Origin: Methanocella paludicola SANAE
Lineage (GTDB): Archaea > Halobacteriota > Methanocellia > Methanocellales > Methanocellaceae
Assembly: GCF_000011005.1 (NCBI RefSeq)
Contig: NC_013665.1
Location: 434,001-498,000, forward strand
Direction of reading: 5' to 3'
Length of the DNA stretch: 64,000 nt
In this document: positions 25,178 through 33,783 of the stretch, piece after piece
Position numbering within the stretch: position 1 is the first letter of the stretch
How the letters are laid out: each line of letters starts with the position of its first letter
Notes under the pieces: model-generated
Told to the model about the DNA's origin: nothing
What the model saw: only the letters and a program-made list of their open reading frames with translations
Database searches by the model: none
Translations under genes and position numbers: made by a program

Positions 25178-25507
25178 ATGGTATTAGGTTTAGGCCCGAC
25201 AGAGATCTTACTCATATTCGTCGTAATTGTCTTATTATTCGGAGCCACGAAGCTCCCCGAGCTTGCGCGCTCCATGGGCCAGTCCATGGGCGAGTTCAAG
25301 GTGGGCCAGATAGAGGCCGAGAAGAAGTACGAGAACATGAAGAGCCAGGTGAACCCTCCGGCCCAGAACGCAGACGATATCGCTTTGACCCGCGCCCAGA
25401 GGATGGCGAAGAACCTGAATATCGACATAAAGGGCAAGTCTGACGAGCAGCTTCTCGCGGAGATCGAGAAGAAGCTGGCCGAGCAGGAAGTTGGCGCTAA
25501 GAAGTAA
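25178..25507 (+). CDS. tatA: Twin-arginine translocase subunit TatA
   Basis: A 109-residue TatA/Hcf106 protein. The N-terminal helix ends in LLFGATKLPELARSMG, containing the FG...LP hinge and the start of the amphipathic helix, followed by a charged tail. It forms the protein-conducting part of the Tat export system in the cytoplasmic membrane. No tatC is present nearby in this window, so the receptor must be elsewhere. The tail is longer and more charged than that of minimal TatA. Confidence 0.9.
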   Translation: MVLGLGPTEILLIFVVIVLLFGATKLPELARSMGQSMGEFKVGQIEAEKKYENMKSQVNPPAQNADDIALTRAQRMAKNLNIDIKGKSDEQLLAEIEKKLAEQEVGAKK

Positions 25508-25559
25508 GACGCTAAAACTTCTAATCGTTTTTTCGTTTTGCCATAGCCATTTTTAGTAA

Positions 25560-25569
25560 GTTATTTATA
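25560..25569 (+). promoter_or_regulatory. TATA box for the initiator tRNA gene
   Basis: GTTATTTATA lies about 45-55 bases before the tRNA 5' end, allowing a start site about 25 bases downstream and a short 5' leader for RNase P removal. This is inferred from position and sequence only. Confidence 0.4.
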
Positions 25570-25614
25570 GTGATGCCTGCATGTATAGGATGCAAAACTT
25601 TTGTATCACCGTAT

Positions 25615-25689
25615 AGCGGGGTGGGGTAGTCAGGAGATCCCGACGGGCTCATAACCCGTAGACCAATGGTTCAAATCCATTCCCCGCTA
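25615..25689 (+). tRNA. Initiator tRNA-Met (CAU)
   Basis: A complete 75-base cloverleaf without intron. The acceptor AGCGGGG (25615-25621) pairs with CCCCGCT (25682-25688), with discriminator A at 25689; no CCA is encoded. The anticodon arm is GACGGGCTCATAACCCGTA, with CAT anticodon and the three GC pairs at the base of the loop that mark archaeal initiator tRNA. The A1:U72 pair is also an initiator feature. T-arm GGTTCAAATCC is intact. Confidence 0.96.
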
Positions 25690-25740
25690 CTTTCTATGAT
25701 TATATCATGGCGGTTTCATCACTATAAATAACAATTTTAG

Positions 25741-25980
25741 GCATGGGCTTCTAATACGTCGCGGTTCGACGCCCGGCCTGATGGCCGTGCTACTCCGTCT
25801 TTTCGGGTGCTCCACCGTCGGGGCCGCGCTTGCACCCTCGGTCGCATGGCCGCTTATGCGGCATGCTCCCTCCGCAAGCGCTAAGCGACGTTTTACTCTT
25901 CGAAAAAAACGTCCATTACCCCGCCGCCTCCGCATCGGCCTGATGGCCGACTGATGCCCGAAAAGACTCCGCCGAACGCG
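25741..25980. other. GC-rich, hairpin-rich non-coding region downstream of the initiator tRNA
   Basis: The 447 bp gap between the tRNA and the peroxiredoxin gene contains a GC-rich block of about 240 bp. CGGCCTGATGGCCG occurs twice (about 25775-25788 and 25936-25949) and is itself a short hairpin; a CGCATGGCCGCTTATGCG hairpin lies between. A - strand open frame covers it, but its product is almost all Arg/Pro/Ala without a recognisable domain, so I do not call it. No RNase P or SRP RNA motifs were recognised. Confidence 0.4.
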
Positions 25981-26136
25981 ATAATATCTTTATCAGGAAA
26001 CCACTATATCCGTAAAAAATTTTTCTGGACGACAGCCCTTAATTTTGCTCGCCATTCATCTTGCGCAGTCATCGTATCTTTGTTAATAACCCCGATAAGC
26101 CTTATAAAAATGTAAAAAAAGCTTGGACTTGCGGGG

Positions 26137-26820
26137 ATGAGAACAGTGAAAACAAAGCCAATAATACTTGTGTCCTTCATGGGCATTATTGCCTTGCTAT
26201 TGATCTGCATGACGCTGGCAACGAGCGCCACGGCTCTGAATAAACATATGGTCAATAAGGGGAATGGACAGCAAGCTCATGGGCTGAAGATCAATGAACG
26301 ATTACCTGCTCTTGAAGCCGATGCTTATTATAAGAACAACATTACCAGGATTAATCTAAGTGATTACCAGGGCAAATGGCTGGTCTTTATTTTCTATCCG
26401 GCGGACTTCACCTTCGTCTGCCCCACCGAGCTCGAGGAGATGGCTTCCCTTTACAAGAACTTCACCGAACAGGGCGCCGAAGTTTTCAGCGTCAGCCGTG
26501 ACACGCCATATGTCCACAAGGCATGGCACGACTCCGATCCCAGGATAAATAAGGTCGAGTATCCCATGCTTAGCGATACCACTGGCGAACTGTGCAAGGC
26601 ATTTGGCACTTACAATGAAAGCAATGGCCTTTCGCAGCGCGCTAGCTTCATCTTCGACCCGGACGGCAACTTGAAGGCGATGGAGATCCATGACGATGGC
26701 TTCGGCCGAAATACAAGGGAATTACTTCGTGAACTTGAGGCTTTGAAGTTCGTCCGTGAGAACAAGGGCAAGGTCTGCCCTGCAGGCTGGAAACCTGGCG
26801 ACGAGGCCATCCAGCCTTAA
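26137..26820 (+). CDS. Exported AhpC-type peroxiredoxin
   Basis: A 227-residue thioredoxin-fold peroxidase. The peroxidatic motif PADFTFVCPTE (Cys95) and a second, resolving cysteine near the C-terminus (VCPAGW, Cys214) are typical of AhpC/2-Cys peroxiredoxins. Unusually, residues 1-34 form a signal peptide or membrane anchor (a basic start, then a long hydrophobic stretch ending ATSATA). It should therefore reduce peroxides outside the membrane. There is no lipobox and no twin-arginine pair. The reductant is unknown. Confidence 0.9.
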   Translation: MRTVKTKPIILVSFMGIIALLLICMTLATSATALNKHMVNKGNGQQAHGLKINERLPALEADAYYKNNITRINLSDYQGKWLVFIFYPADFTFVCPTELEEMASLYKNFTEQGAEVFSVSRDTPYVHKAWHDSDPRINKVEYPMLSDTTGELCKAFGTYNESNGLSQRASFIFDPDGNLKAMEIHDDGFGRNTRELLRELEALKFVRENKGKVCPAGWKPGDEAIQP

Positions 26821-26833
26821 CTGGATATGTCCA

Positions 26834-27601
26834 TTACTTTTTCCCGGTGATGATGCCTATGGGTCCCACCATGAACGGCATCCTGAGCGCCCTTGGAATG
26901 AACGACTCTTTATGGGTGTCGACGAACTTGACCTCGCTGATACCCCAGCCCTTTATCGTCTTAACAAGCTCCTCGGGCGTGCCATAGGCCTTCTTTACCA
27001 GGAACAGATCCTGGAACGTGAACTTCCCGCCCTTCTTCAAGACGCGAAGCGCCTCACGGATCAGCTCTTTCTTATCTTTTGCATCGCGGACTTCATGGAA
27101 CGTTAAATTACTGACGACGGCATCGAACGTCTCGTCCTCGAAAGGCAGTTTCATGGCGCTGGCCTTCTGGAAGGTGACCCTATCACTAACGCCTTCGGCG
27201 GCCGCATTTTTCTCGCAGATCTTTTTAGAATATGACCAGTTATGGCCCCAAAAATCAACGCCGGTAAGGCGGGCATTGGGGTATTTCTTAGCCAGCTTGA
27301 TGGTGAGCGCGGCGCTGCCGCAGCCTATGTCGAGCAATTTTCCCTGCCCGTTCCAGGCAAGGTTAGCCAGCACCAGGTCATAGATCTTATTCTGAACGTT
27401 GCCCCCCCGGGCCGAGAACATCCGCCTGGCATAAGCGAAATAGGCGGCGATGAGAAGAAAAACGATTGCCAGGAGGACGAGCATCGGGAACAATAACGCT
27501 ATTACCAGTAAGGCCAGGCCGATCAGAACGGGCATGAGGACCAGCCTCTTGGAGACCCAGTTACCATAGTACGGCTTCTTGACCGATACCATATTGAACA
27601 T
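26834..27601 (-). CDS. Membrane-anchored SAM-dependent methyltransferase
   Basis: A 255-residue protein with two adjacent N-terminal membrane helices (about residues 22-56) and a class I methyltransferase domain: motif I LLDIGCGSAALT, then GVDFWG, then VVSNLTFHEV (post II), and KGGKFTFQD. It should methylate a membrane-associated or lipid-like substrate. The open frame extends upstream to 27721 but would run over the divergent gene; ATG at 27601 (or 27592) is preferred. The function of the family is unknown. Confidence 0.82.
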   Translation of the reverse strand: MFNMVSVKKPYYGNWVSKRLVLMPVLIGLALLVIALLFPMLVLLAIVFLLIAAYFAYARRMFSARGGNVQNKIYDLVLANLAWNGQGKLLDIGCGSAALTIKLAKKYPNARLTGVDFWGHNWSYSKKICEKNAAAEGVSDRVTFQKASAMKLPFEDETFDAVVSNLTFHEVRDAKDKKELIREALRVLKKGGKFTFQDLFLVKKAYGTPEELVKTIKGWGISEVKFVDTHKESFIPRALRMPFMVGPIGIITGKK

Positions 27602-27653
27602 CTTTCTAGTTCGACAATTTAATATGTTCCCGATATTATTGTATTTTCTTGAT

Positions 27654-28454
27654 ATGTCGGTGCCGGGTAAAGCTGAAAACGTACGGAAATACGGGAAACC
27701 GCCATTTAGCGTAGCCGTCATTCATGGCGGCCCCGGTGCTACGGGCGGGATGGCTCCTGTTGCCAGGGAATTATCCGTACGCAGAGGCGTCCTGGAGCCA
27801 CTGCAGACCGCCTCGTCCATCGACGGCCAGGTCGCTGAATTGCATGATGTGCTGCTCGAGAATGCGGCCCTTCCCGTTACGCTGATCGGCCATTCGTGGG
27901 GTGCCTGGCTTAGCCTTATTTTCGCTTCCACATACCCGCAGCACGTGAAAAAGCTGATATTGATAGGATGCGGACCCCTAAAAGAAGAATACGCCTCGCA
28001 GATCATGGAGACAAGGCTGAGCCGCCTGAGCGATGAGGAAAAAGATACGTTATATTCGCTGGCTGAAGCATTGAACGATTCCCATATTTTGGATAAGAGC
28101 ATTGCTTTCGCCGAGTTCGGTAAGCTGATGTCAAAGGCCGATTCCTATGCTCTGCTTCCGGGCGACGGGCCAGATCTGATGATGAGGGCGGACATCAACG
28201 CCCGCGTCTGGGGAGAGGCCGAGGTGCTCAGGAGAAGCGGAGAGCTATTGCGAATTGCCGACCGTATCAGATGCCCTGTGGTAGCGATCCATGGCGATCG
28301 CGACCCGCATCCCGCAGTAGGGGTAAAAAAGCCCCTGATGGGGACAATAAAGGATTTCCGGTTCATCCTGCTGGAGAAATGCGGCCACGAGCCCTGGCGG
28401 GAGCGCTTTGCCCGGGGCCTGTTTTTCGAGATACTGGAACGCGAGCTAGCGTGA
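27654..28454 (+). CDS. Alpha/beta hydrolase
   Basis: A 266-residue alpha/beta-hydrolase fold protein. The oxyanion HGGPGA segment, the nucleophile elbow IGHSWGAW, the acid in HGDRDPH and the catalytic His in CGHEPW are all in order. HGGPG is shared with proline iminopeptidases, but the substrate cannot be assigned. A longer start at 27579 would overlap the divergent methyltransferase; the ATG at 27654 is taken. The stop overlaps a convergent gene by 9 bp. Confidence 0.82.
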   Translation: MSVPGKAENVRKYGKPPFSVAVIHGGPGATGGMAPVARELSVRRGVLEPLQTASSIDGQVAELHDVLLENAALPVTLIGHSWGAWLSLIFASTYPQHVKKLILIGCGPLKEEYASQIMETRLSRLSDEEKDTLYSLAEALNDSHILDKSIAFAEFGKLMSKADSYALLPGDGPDLMMRADINARVWGEAEVLRRSGELLRIADRIRCPVVAIHGDRDPHPAVGVKKPLMGTIKDFRFILLEKCGHEPWRERFARGLFFEILERELA

Positions 28455-29021
28455 GCAGGCTCGCTTAAGTAACTTTTCGTCGGGATAGTCGAAGATACCA
28501 GAAACAATGACGTGACCCTTTCCCAGGCTTTTGTGGACCATCACGGCCCTGCCGTCCCCCGTCGCCATCGCTACGTCGCCGTTGAAGCCAGTGAAGTAGG
28601 CGTCGCAATTCCTGGGGCCGGGCTCGAACGTCAGGCCTTCGGGGCAGGCGGATCTAAGGAGCCTTACTTCGCTTTGCCTGAACTGCTCGCCAATTTTGAA
28701 TATGTGATGATACACGGGAGCACCGGGCAGCCAGCCATACTTGTAGCCCTCGATGCCTGCGCCATACGCCAGGACGATGCCTCCCCTCTCGACGAATTCC
28801 TCGATACGGCCCCGGCAGCCCTCGAGCGCGGGCAGCATCCTATAATACTGGCGTACGGCGAAAGCGGAAGGTATGATAAGCAGCTTAGATGGCTGGCAGT
28901 AAGGCGTCCCGAAGAGAGCGGGCACCATCTGCTGGCAGGAAAAGCCGTATGCATCGAAGAACTGCTCGAACGCCCTGCTCTTGCTGTCCGATAGGACCGT
29001 TATATCGAGCATGATATTCAC
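28446..29021 (-). CDS. Hypothetical protein, glutamine-amidotransferase-like (BPL_N-type) fold
   Basis: A 191-residue soluble protein. KLLIIPSAFAVRQYY, then a RGGIVLAYGAGIEGYKYG stretch, and a late KGHVIVSGIFDYPD resemble class I glutamine-amidotransferase-like proteins such as the BPL_N family, but the catalytic Cys is replaced (AYGAG rather than GxCxG). It is probably a non-catalytic relative. It overlaps the convergent hydrolase by 9 bp and follows the next upstream gene by 6 bp. Confidence 0.6.
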   Translation of the reverse strand: MNIMLDITVLSDSKSRAFEQFFDAYGFSCQQMVPALFGTPYCQPSKLLIIPSAFAVRQYYRMLPALEGCRGRIEEFVERGGIVLAYGAGIEGYKYGWLPGAPVYHHIFKIGEQFRQSEVRLLRSACPEGLTFEPGPRNCDAYFTGFNGDVAMATGDGRAVMVHKSLGKGHVIVSGIFDYPDEKLLKRACSR

Positions 29022-29027
29022 AAATAG

Positions 29028-29558
29028 CTATTCTTCCTCGATCCAGCCGGTGCTATATTTAGACTCGGTCCAGTCCTCTTCTACCAGGGAGACGCCCTTC
29101 TCGTTGACGATGCGGACGGCGTCGTTGAACTCGTCGGCCAGCGTCTCGACTATCCACCGGTCCACGTCCGCGGGCGCGTCCTTGTGCTTACGCATGTCGT
29201 CCAGGGCGTCTGAAAGCTCTACCTCGGCGCCGTTCATCTGGATGATGGTGTATGCGACGATGCCGGCGCTGTTGTACTGGACAGGGCCGTAGAAGATGAT
29301 GTTGTAGGTCGCGCCGCACTTGCACGAGACCGTTAAAAGCTCGGAGCCTTTGAGTATGTTGGGCATGCCGTCAGGCGTCTTGACCACGATGCGGAAGTTG
29401 CTGTCCTCCGGTATTTTCGTGATATTGCCCTCAAGCATCAGGCGCTTGCAGCGGCGGCAGGTCCTGCCCAGCAGGTAATCGTCGTAGTTGATGCCGCTCC
29501 TGTTGATGACGATCTCGGTCAGTATCCGCAGCCCGCAGGGTTCTTTATCGAGTTTCAT
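29028..29558 (-). CDS. Hypothetical zinc-binding protein
   Basis: A 176-residue soluble protein of unknown family. It has a CRRCK pair near residue 34 and a later CKCG pair near residue 80, which together could hold one zinc ion. The C-terminus is acidic and ends in GWIEEE. The gene is followed 6 bp later by the amidotransferase-like gene, so they are likely co-transcribed. No function can be given. Confidence 0.65.
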   Translation of the reverse strand: MKLDKEPCGLRILTEIVINRSGINYDDYLLGRTCRRCKRLMLEGNITKIPEDSNFRIVVKTPDGMPNILKGSELLTVSCKCGATYNIIFYGPVQYNSAGIVAYTIIQMNGAEVELSDALDDMRKHKDAPADVDRWIVETLADEFNDAVRIVNEKGVSLVEEDWTESKYSTGWIEEE

Positions 29559-29652
29559 GCCGAATTAAATCTTATGACGAATGAATTTATCTCTTTTCTG
29601 GTGTCGGCATTAAGTTTTAATATAGACCGTTACAAATCAGAATTATCATAGC

Positions 29653-30279
29653 ATGAAACATGAGGATATTTGCGCCGTAGATATCGAGGGCCTTCTGCCC
29701 CTGCTGTCGAAGTCCGTGGCCGAGCGCAGCGATTCCCTGAAGCTGCCATATAAGGTGAACACGGACCCCGAGTGTAACTTTTGTAAAAAGAATAAGCAGA
29801 TCTACCTCACGGACCACGAGTACGAGCACCCGGAGCCGACGTTCATCAAGCGCCTTCCGGCCAGCGTCGCCGCCCTGAGCTATGAGCAGGACTACCCGGG
29901 GCGCTCGGTCGTCATCCTGAGGGACCACGAGACCAGCCTTACGTACATGCTGGAGCATAAGTTCTTATTATTCATGGCCTTCATGGAGGACGTTTCAGCG
30001 GTGTCCGAGGCCATATATGAGACTCTCGATCCCGTGAAGATCAACTACATGATATTGATGAACCAGAACGACCACTTTCATATGCACCTGATCCCCCGCT
30101 ATACAAACGAGGGCGACAAGATGCATACGCCGCCCGTGTTCCGGGGCACGCCTGGTCTGGTGCCGGGTTTCGATTATCGCTCGCTGGCGCTGAAGATCCG
30201 GCATCACCTGCCCACGAAGAAGTCGGAGTTCAGTGTGTGTATCGAGGAATTGATTAACTCTGGGCTGCCGGAAAAATAA
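29653..30279 (+). CDS. HIT-family hydrolase/transferase
   Basis: A 208-residue histidine-triad protein. The catalytic triad is seen in HFHMHLIP near residue 142 (HxHxH-phi-phi). An N-terminal CNFCKKN pair with downstream His residues forms a zinc site, as is common in the GalT/HIT branch. HIT proteins act on nucleotide phosphates or phosphoramidates. It is longer than minimal HIT proteins (about 110-150 residues) because of N- and C-terminal additions. Substrate unknown. Confidence 0.85.
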   Translation: MKHEDICAVDIEGLLPLLSKSVAERSDSLKLPYKVNTDPECNFCKKNKQIYLTDHEYEHPEPTFIKRLPASVAALSYEQDYPGRSVVILRDHETSLTYMLEHKFLLFMAFMEDVSAVSEAIYETLDPVKINYMILMNQNDHFHMHLIPRYTNEGDKMHTPPVFRGTPGLVPGFDYRSLALKIRHHLPTKKSEFSVCIEELINSGLPEK

Positions 30280-30303
30280 ATTACGCCACGATGTGCAAAT
30301 CAG

Positions 30304-30798
30304 TTTGGTCGGTATCTCGAACCTCTCCAAAGGAATTAAACCACGAATTTTTCTTTTTAGATTTTTCTCACGAAGCCTCGAATGCTCTAGCTCACCGTCA
30401 ACGCACGAACTCTCAAACACTCTGGGCAGTGCTCTAAGTCTCTAACGCGCTAACCCGAAAATAAAGCTCCAAGGCTCGAATACACGTTTGAAACGCTAAA
30501 CGGTGGAGCACGAACACTCTAAGAGCCCGGTCGTTCCCCCGCATTTTGGGGTGTTCGGGGCGTTGGCGTTTTAGCCGTGCCTTCGAGTATTAGTACTCCG
30601 TCGTTTAGCGTTTCAAACGTGCATTCGAGCCTTCGAGCCTTCGTTTCGGGTTAGAGCATTTGTGATTTCGAGCACTGCCCCGCGTATTCGAGAGTTCGTG
30701 CGTTGACGGTGAGTTCGAGGCTCAGGGATTTAGTGAGTAAAATCTTAAAAAAGATTCGTGGTTTACTTCCTTTGGAGAGGTTCGTGATACCAACCGAA
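30304..30798. repeat. Family C long palindromic element
   Basis: A palindrome of about 495 bp filling the gap between two convergent genes. Outer arms: GGTCGGTATC...CCTCTCCAAAGGAATTAAACCACGAA against TTCGTGGTTTACTTCCTTTGGAGAGG...GATACCAACC. Inner arms include AAACGTGCATTCGAGCC-like sequence against its complement. The termini and the CCACGAATTTTT stretch look like those of family A, suggesting common descent with a different middle. No open frame is conserved. Confidence 0.85.
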
Positions 30799-30851
30799 CA
30801 AATCAGCGCAACGGGATACAAGGAATAAACCATGGCACGTGATATGAAAAA

Positions 30852-31121
30852 TTAATCTTCGTAGACCAGCCTGGGCGGCGGCACAAGCTCGGGAAACGCC
30901 TCGGCGATCATCTCAGGGTCGCTGTCGATGGCACAGAGCGCCTTCAGCATCCGCGCGGCCTCGCCCGCGTCAGCCTCCTCCTTAAGGCGAACGACGATAG
31001 TGCACCTCTCCTTATCCCGGTCAAAGGCCCGGCACTCCCTGTCACAGGTCCGGTCCTTTTCGAAGTAGCACTTCTTCTGTGGCTGCGGCCGCCTGTTAAA
31101 AATATTCAGCTTGAGCATCAT
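30852..31121 (-). CDS. Small cysteine-rich hypothetical protein
   Basis: An 89-residue protein with five Cys residues, four clustered as C-x7-C-x3-C-x9-C in its first half (KKCYFEKDRTCDRECRAFD, then C), a pattern that could bind zinc or a cluster, followed by a predicted helical region and a Pro-rich end. The gene follows the ABC ATPase with a 1 bp overlap, so it belongs to the same transcript. Family unknown. Confidence 0.6.
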   Translation of the reverse strand: MMLKLNIFNRRPQPQKKCYFEKDRTCDRECRAFDRDKERCTIVVRLKEEADAGEAARMLKALCAIDSDPEMIAEAFPELVPPPRLVYED

Positions 31122-31993
31122 TACTCCGCCATGAGCTTCACATAAATATCTTCCAGTGCCGACTCCTTCATCGACATGTCGACTAAAGCCCAGTTATTCT
31201 CGGAAATGTTCCTGAGCAGGGAGGCGATCTCGCCCACATCGGCCGTCCTGTAGATATAGTTCCCGTCCTTCTTATCATAATCAAGACGCTGGTCGCTCAT
31301 GAACTTCACCTCGTACTCCCGCTTACCCAGGTCCTTCCGGATATTTTCCATCGTGTCGCAGACCACAAGCCGGCCGTTCTTCATGATGGCCACCCTGTCA
31401 CAAACATATTCGACGTGGAACAGGTTGTGGGCGCTCAAGACGATAGTCTTGCCCTCGTTTCTAAGGCGGCGCATATAGTCCACGATGAAGAAAGACGTCA
31501 GCGGGTCCAGGCCCGAGCTGGGCTCGTCGAGCACGAGCAGCTTAGGGTCGTGAAGCAGGGCACGGGCGATAGCGACCTTACGCTTCATACCCTTAGAAAG
31601 CTCGCCGGTCAGCTTATTCCGCTCGGGAAGCTTCAGCGAGTCCAGCAATAGATCAATGCGCTCCTTCGCCTTCGCCGGGGGCATGTCGTACAGCTCGGAG
31701 AAAAATCGCAGGTACTCGTTCACGGTCATGTTCTCGTATAGCGGGCTCTCTTCGGGCAAATAGCCCAAAAAACGCTTCACGTAGGTGCCGTCCCTGGCCA
31801 TGTCCCGGCCCATGACCTCGACGGTTCCGGACGTCGGGCTGATGAGGCCGACCATCATCTTTAGCGTGGTGCTCTTGCCGGCGCCGTTGTGGCCGATGAT
31901 GCCCAGGATCTCGCCGTCACGCACCTCAAGGCTCAGGTCCTTAACGGCCTCGAAGTCTTTATATGACTTGGTAACGCCCGTCAGCTTAATCAT
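31121..31993 (-). CDS. ABC transporter ATP-binding protein (ABC-2 exporter type)
   Basis: A 290-residue ABC ATPase: Walker A GHNGAGKST, Q-loop GYLPEESPLYENM, signature ELSKGMKRK, Walker B LLVLDEPSSGLD. The C-terminal extension of about 80 residues is typical of CcmA/NatA-like ATPases that work with ABC-2 permeases. It is divergent, by only about 38 bp, from two permease genes on the other strand, which are its likely partners. Confidence 0.92.
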   Translation of the reverse strand: MIKLTGVTKSYKDFEAVKDLSLEVRDGEILGIIGHNGAGKSTTLKMMVGLISPTSGTVEVMGRDMARDGTYVKRFLGYLPEESPLYENMTVNEYLRFFSELYDMPPAKAKERIDLLLDSLKLPERNKLTGELSKGMKRKVAIARALLHDPKLLVLDEPSSGLDPLTSFFIVDYMRRLRNEGKTIVLSAHNLFHVEYVCDRVAIMKNGRLVVCDTMENIRKDLGKREYEVKFMSDQRLDYDKKDGNYIYRTADVGEIASLLRNISENNWALVDMSMKESALEDIYVKLMAE

Positions 31994-32031
31994 TAACCCA
32001 CCATATATTTGGAATGCATTAATAATTTTTC

Positions 32032-33783
32032 ATGGGCAGTATGAGCAAGATCCTGCAGGTGGCGAAGAGGGAATTAGGAAGGTTTCGGACCCGGTTCAGC
32101 GGGCGCTCTCAGCCGGTCGTGCTGGCGCTGATCGTGATCTCGCTTATCGTCTCCTATTTTGTCGCCCAGCAGGGCCTCGTCATCGGCAAGGGCATTTATA
32201 CTATAGGTATTTCGCCTGACGGGCCGGCCATCGGCGACATGAGGTTCAATGTACTTAGCCTCGACCGAGAGGCCGGGCAGAAGATGCTCAGGGACGGCTC
32301 CATCGACCTGTACATGGACGGCGAGACGGCGCTCACGCGGAGCGACGACCGCTCGCAGTACGCGGCCGGGGCCCTCAGGCAATACCTGGAAAATGCCGAG
32401 ACGACGCTGCTCATCGAGCAATACGACATCAACCGGTCGTTCCCGCTGCGCGTCGAGGTCGGCTACCTCTACGCGACGGCGACACCGGCGCCCACGCCGA
32501 CAGGCGTGGCCAGCATAGCACCGACGGCCGCGCCGTCGAACGACACCGGCGCCGCGGTCAAAGCGCAGATCGAGGAGCTGAAGAACGGCGGCAGCACCAG
32601 ATTCAAGGCAGAGTTCGTATCCGAGAACGAGGTCCTCATTCCGTCGCTGATGACCTCATCCGTGCCCCTGGCGCAGGTCGTGCTCGCATTCCTCTACATC
32701 GTGCCCGTCCTGTTCATGGGCATCTTCTTCAACAGCAGCTTCATGGAGGAAAAGACCAATCGCAAGCTTAATGTCCTGATGTCGGCGCCGCTGGCTCCGC
32801 TGGACATCATCGCGGGCAAGATGCTCCCGTACATCTCCTTCTCGCTGGCCCTCGTCATCGTGATCACTCTGGCGCTGGCCGGGGACCTGCTCCTGGCCCT
32901 GGCCATATTCCTCCCGATAATCCTGTTCATCTTCGCGATATACCTCATGGTGGCCCTCGTCTACCGGACATTCAAGGACCAGACGTTCTTCTCCATGGCC
33001 GCCATGACGTTCGTCATCGGGTACCTGGTGCTCCCCGCCCTGTTCACCGGCATCAACGACGTGAGCTACATCTCGCCCCTCACGCTGGCCGTCCAGATGT
33101 ACCGGGGCGAGAGCTTCAGCATGGCGCAGTACGCCCTCTCGACGGCGCCCATGTACCTGGTCTTCGGGGTGGCGATGTTCGTGGGCGTGCGCATCTTCAA
33201 CGAGGAATATCTGCTCGGCTTCGGGCCGCTCTACCGGAAGCTGGCGGACGCCATCTACCTGGCCATAGACCAGAACCACCTTTACGTCTCCATCGGCTTC
33301 ATCAGCCTGCTCATGATCCCCGCCGTCTTCATGGTGCAGATGATCATCGCCATCCTCTCGCTGATGATCCCCGTGAGCCTGCCGACGATGGTGTACATGG
33401 CCATCCTGCTGGTCTTATGCGTCATCGTGGAGGAGGTCGCCAAATCCGTGGGCATCGCCACCCTCCTGGAGAACAAGAAAGTAAGCTCCACTAAAACGCT
33501 CCTGATCCTGGCAGCCTGCTCGGCCGTAGGTTTCTTCATCGGAGAGAAAGTGCTGCTATACCTGTCTTTAAGCGTAGTCTCGAACATCATGCTCCTGGAG
33601 GCTATCGGGAGCGCGGGCCTGCTCATCATACCGCTCATCGCGCACTTCATATTCACGTCCATCGTGTGCCTGCTCACCCAAAAGATGGGCACCAAATACT
33701 ACCCACTGGCCATAATGGCAGGCTCGCTCGTCCACTTCCTCTACAACTTCTTCATCCTGGCGCAGGAAATGGGGATGGTATGA
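32032..33783 (+). CDS. ABC-2 permease fused to a PrsW-like intramembrane protease domain
   Basis: A 583-residue membrane protein with two parts. The first about 400 residues are an ABC-2 permease: an N-terminal helix, a large external domain with a Pro/Thr-rich linker (about residues 150-170), then six helices with EEKTNRKLNVLMSAPL typical of NatB/YhaP permeases. The last about 150 residues form a second membrane domain with EEVAKS (E467, E468, K471), GFFIGE (E505), H538 and H568, the EExxK, FxxxE and His motifs of PrsW proteases. The next permease starts at the stop (ATGA). Possible functions: export coupled with signal-cleavage. Confidence 0.8.
   Translation: MGSMSKILQVAKRELGRFRTRFSGRSQPVVLALIVISLIVSYFVAQQGLVIGKGIYTIGISPDGPAIGDMRFNVLSLDREAGQKMLRDGSIDLYMDGETALTRSDDRSQYAAGALRQYLENAETTLLIEQYDINRSFPLRVEVGYLYATATPAPTPTGVASIAPTAAPSNDTGAAVKAQIEELKNGGSTRFKAEFVSENEVLIPSLMTSSVPLAQVVLAFLYIVPVLFMGIFFNSSFMEEKTNRKLNVLMSAPLAPLDIIAGKMLPYISFSLALVIVITLALAGDLLLALAIFLPIILFIFAIYLMVALVYRTFKDQTFFSMAAMTFVIGYLVLPALFTGINDVSYISPLTLAVQMYRGESFSMAQYALSTAPMYLVFGVAMFVGVRIFNEEYLLGFGPLYRKLADAIYLAIDQNHLYVSIGFISLLMIPAVFMVQMIIAILSLMIPVSLPTMVYMAILLVLCVIVEEVAKSVGIATLLENKKVSSTKTLLILAACSAVGFFIGEKVLLYLSLSVVSNIMLLEAIGSAGLLIIPLIAHFIFTSIVCLLTQKMGTKYYPLAIMAGSLVHFLYNFFILAQEMGMV

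Noticed and set aside
25705-25935. 76-residue Arg-rich frame on the - strand after the tRNA
   Set aside because: Low-complexity product from GC-rich hairpin DNA, no good start signal, no recognised domain.
25741-25980. RNase P RNA or SRP RNA after the tRNA
   Set aside because: Conserved core motifs of both RNAs were not found on either strand.
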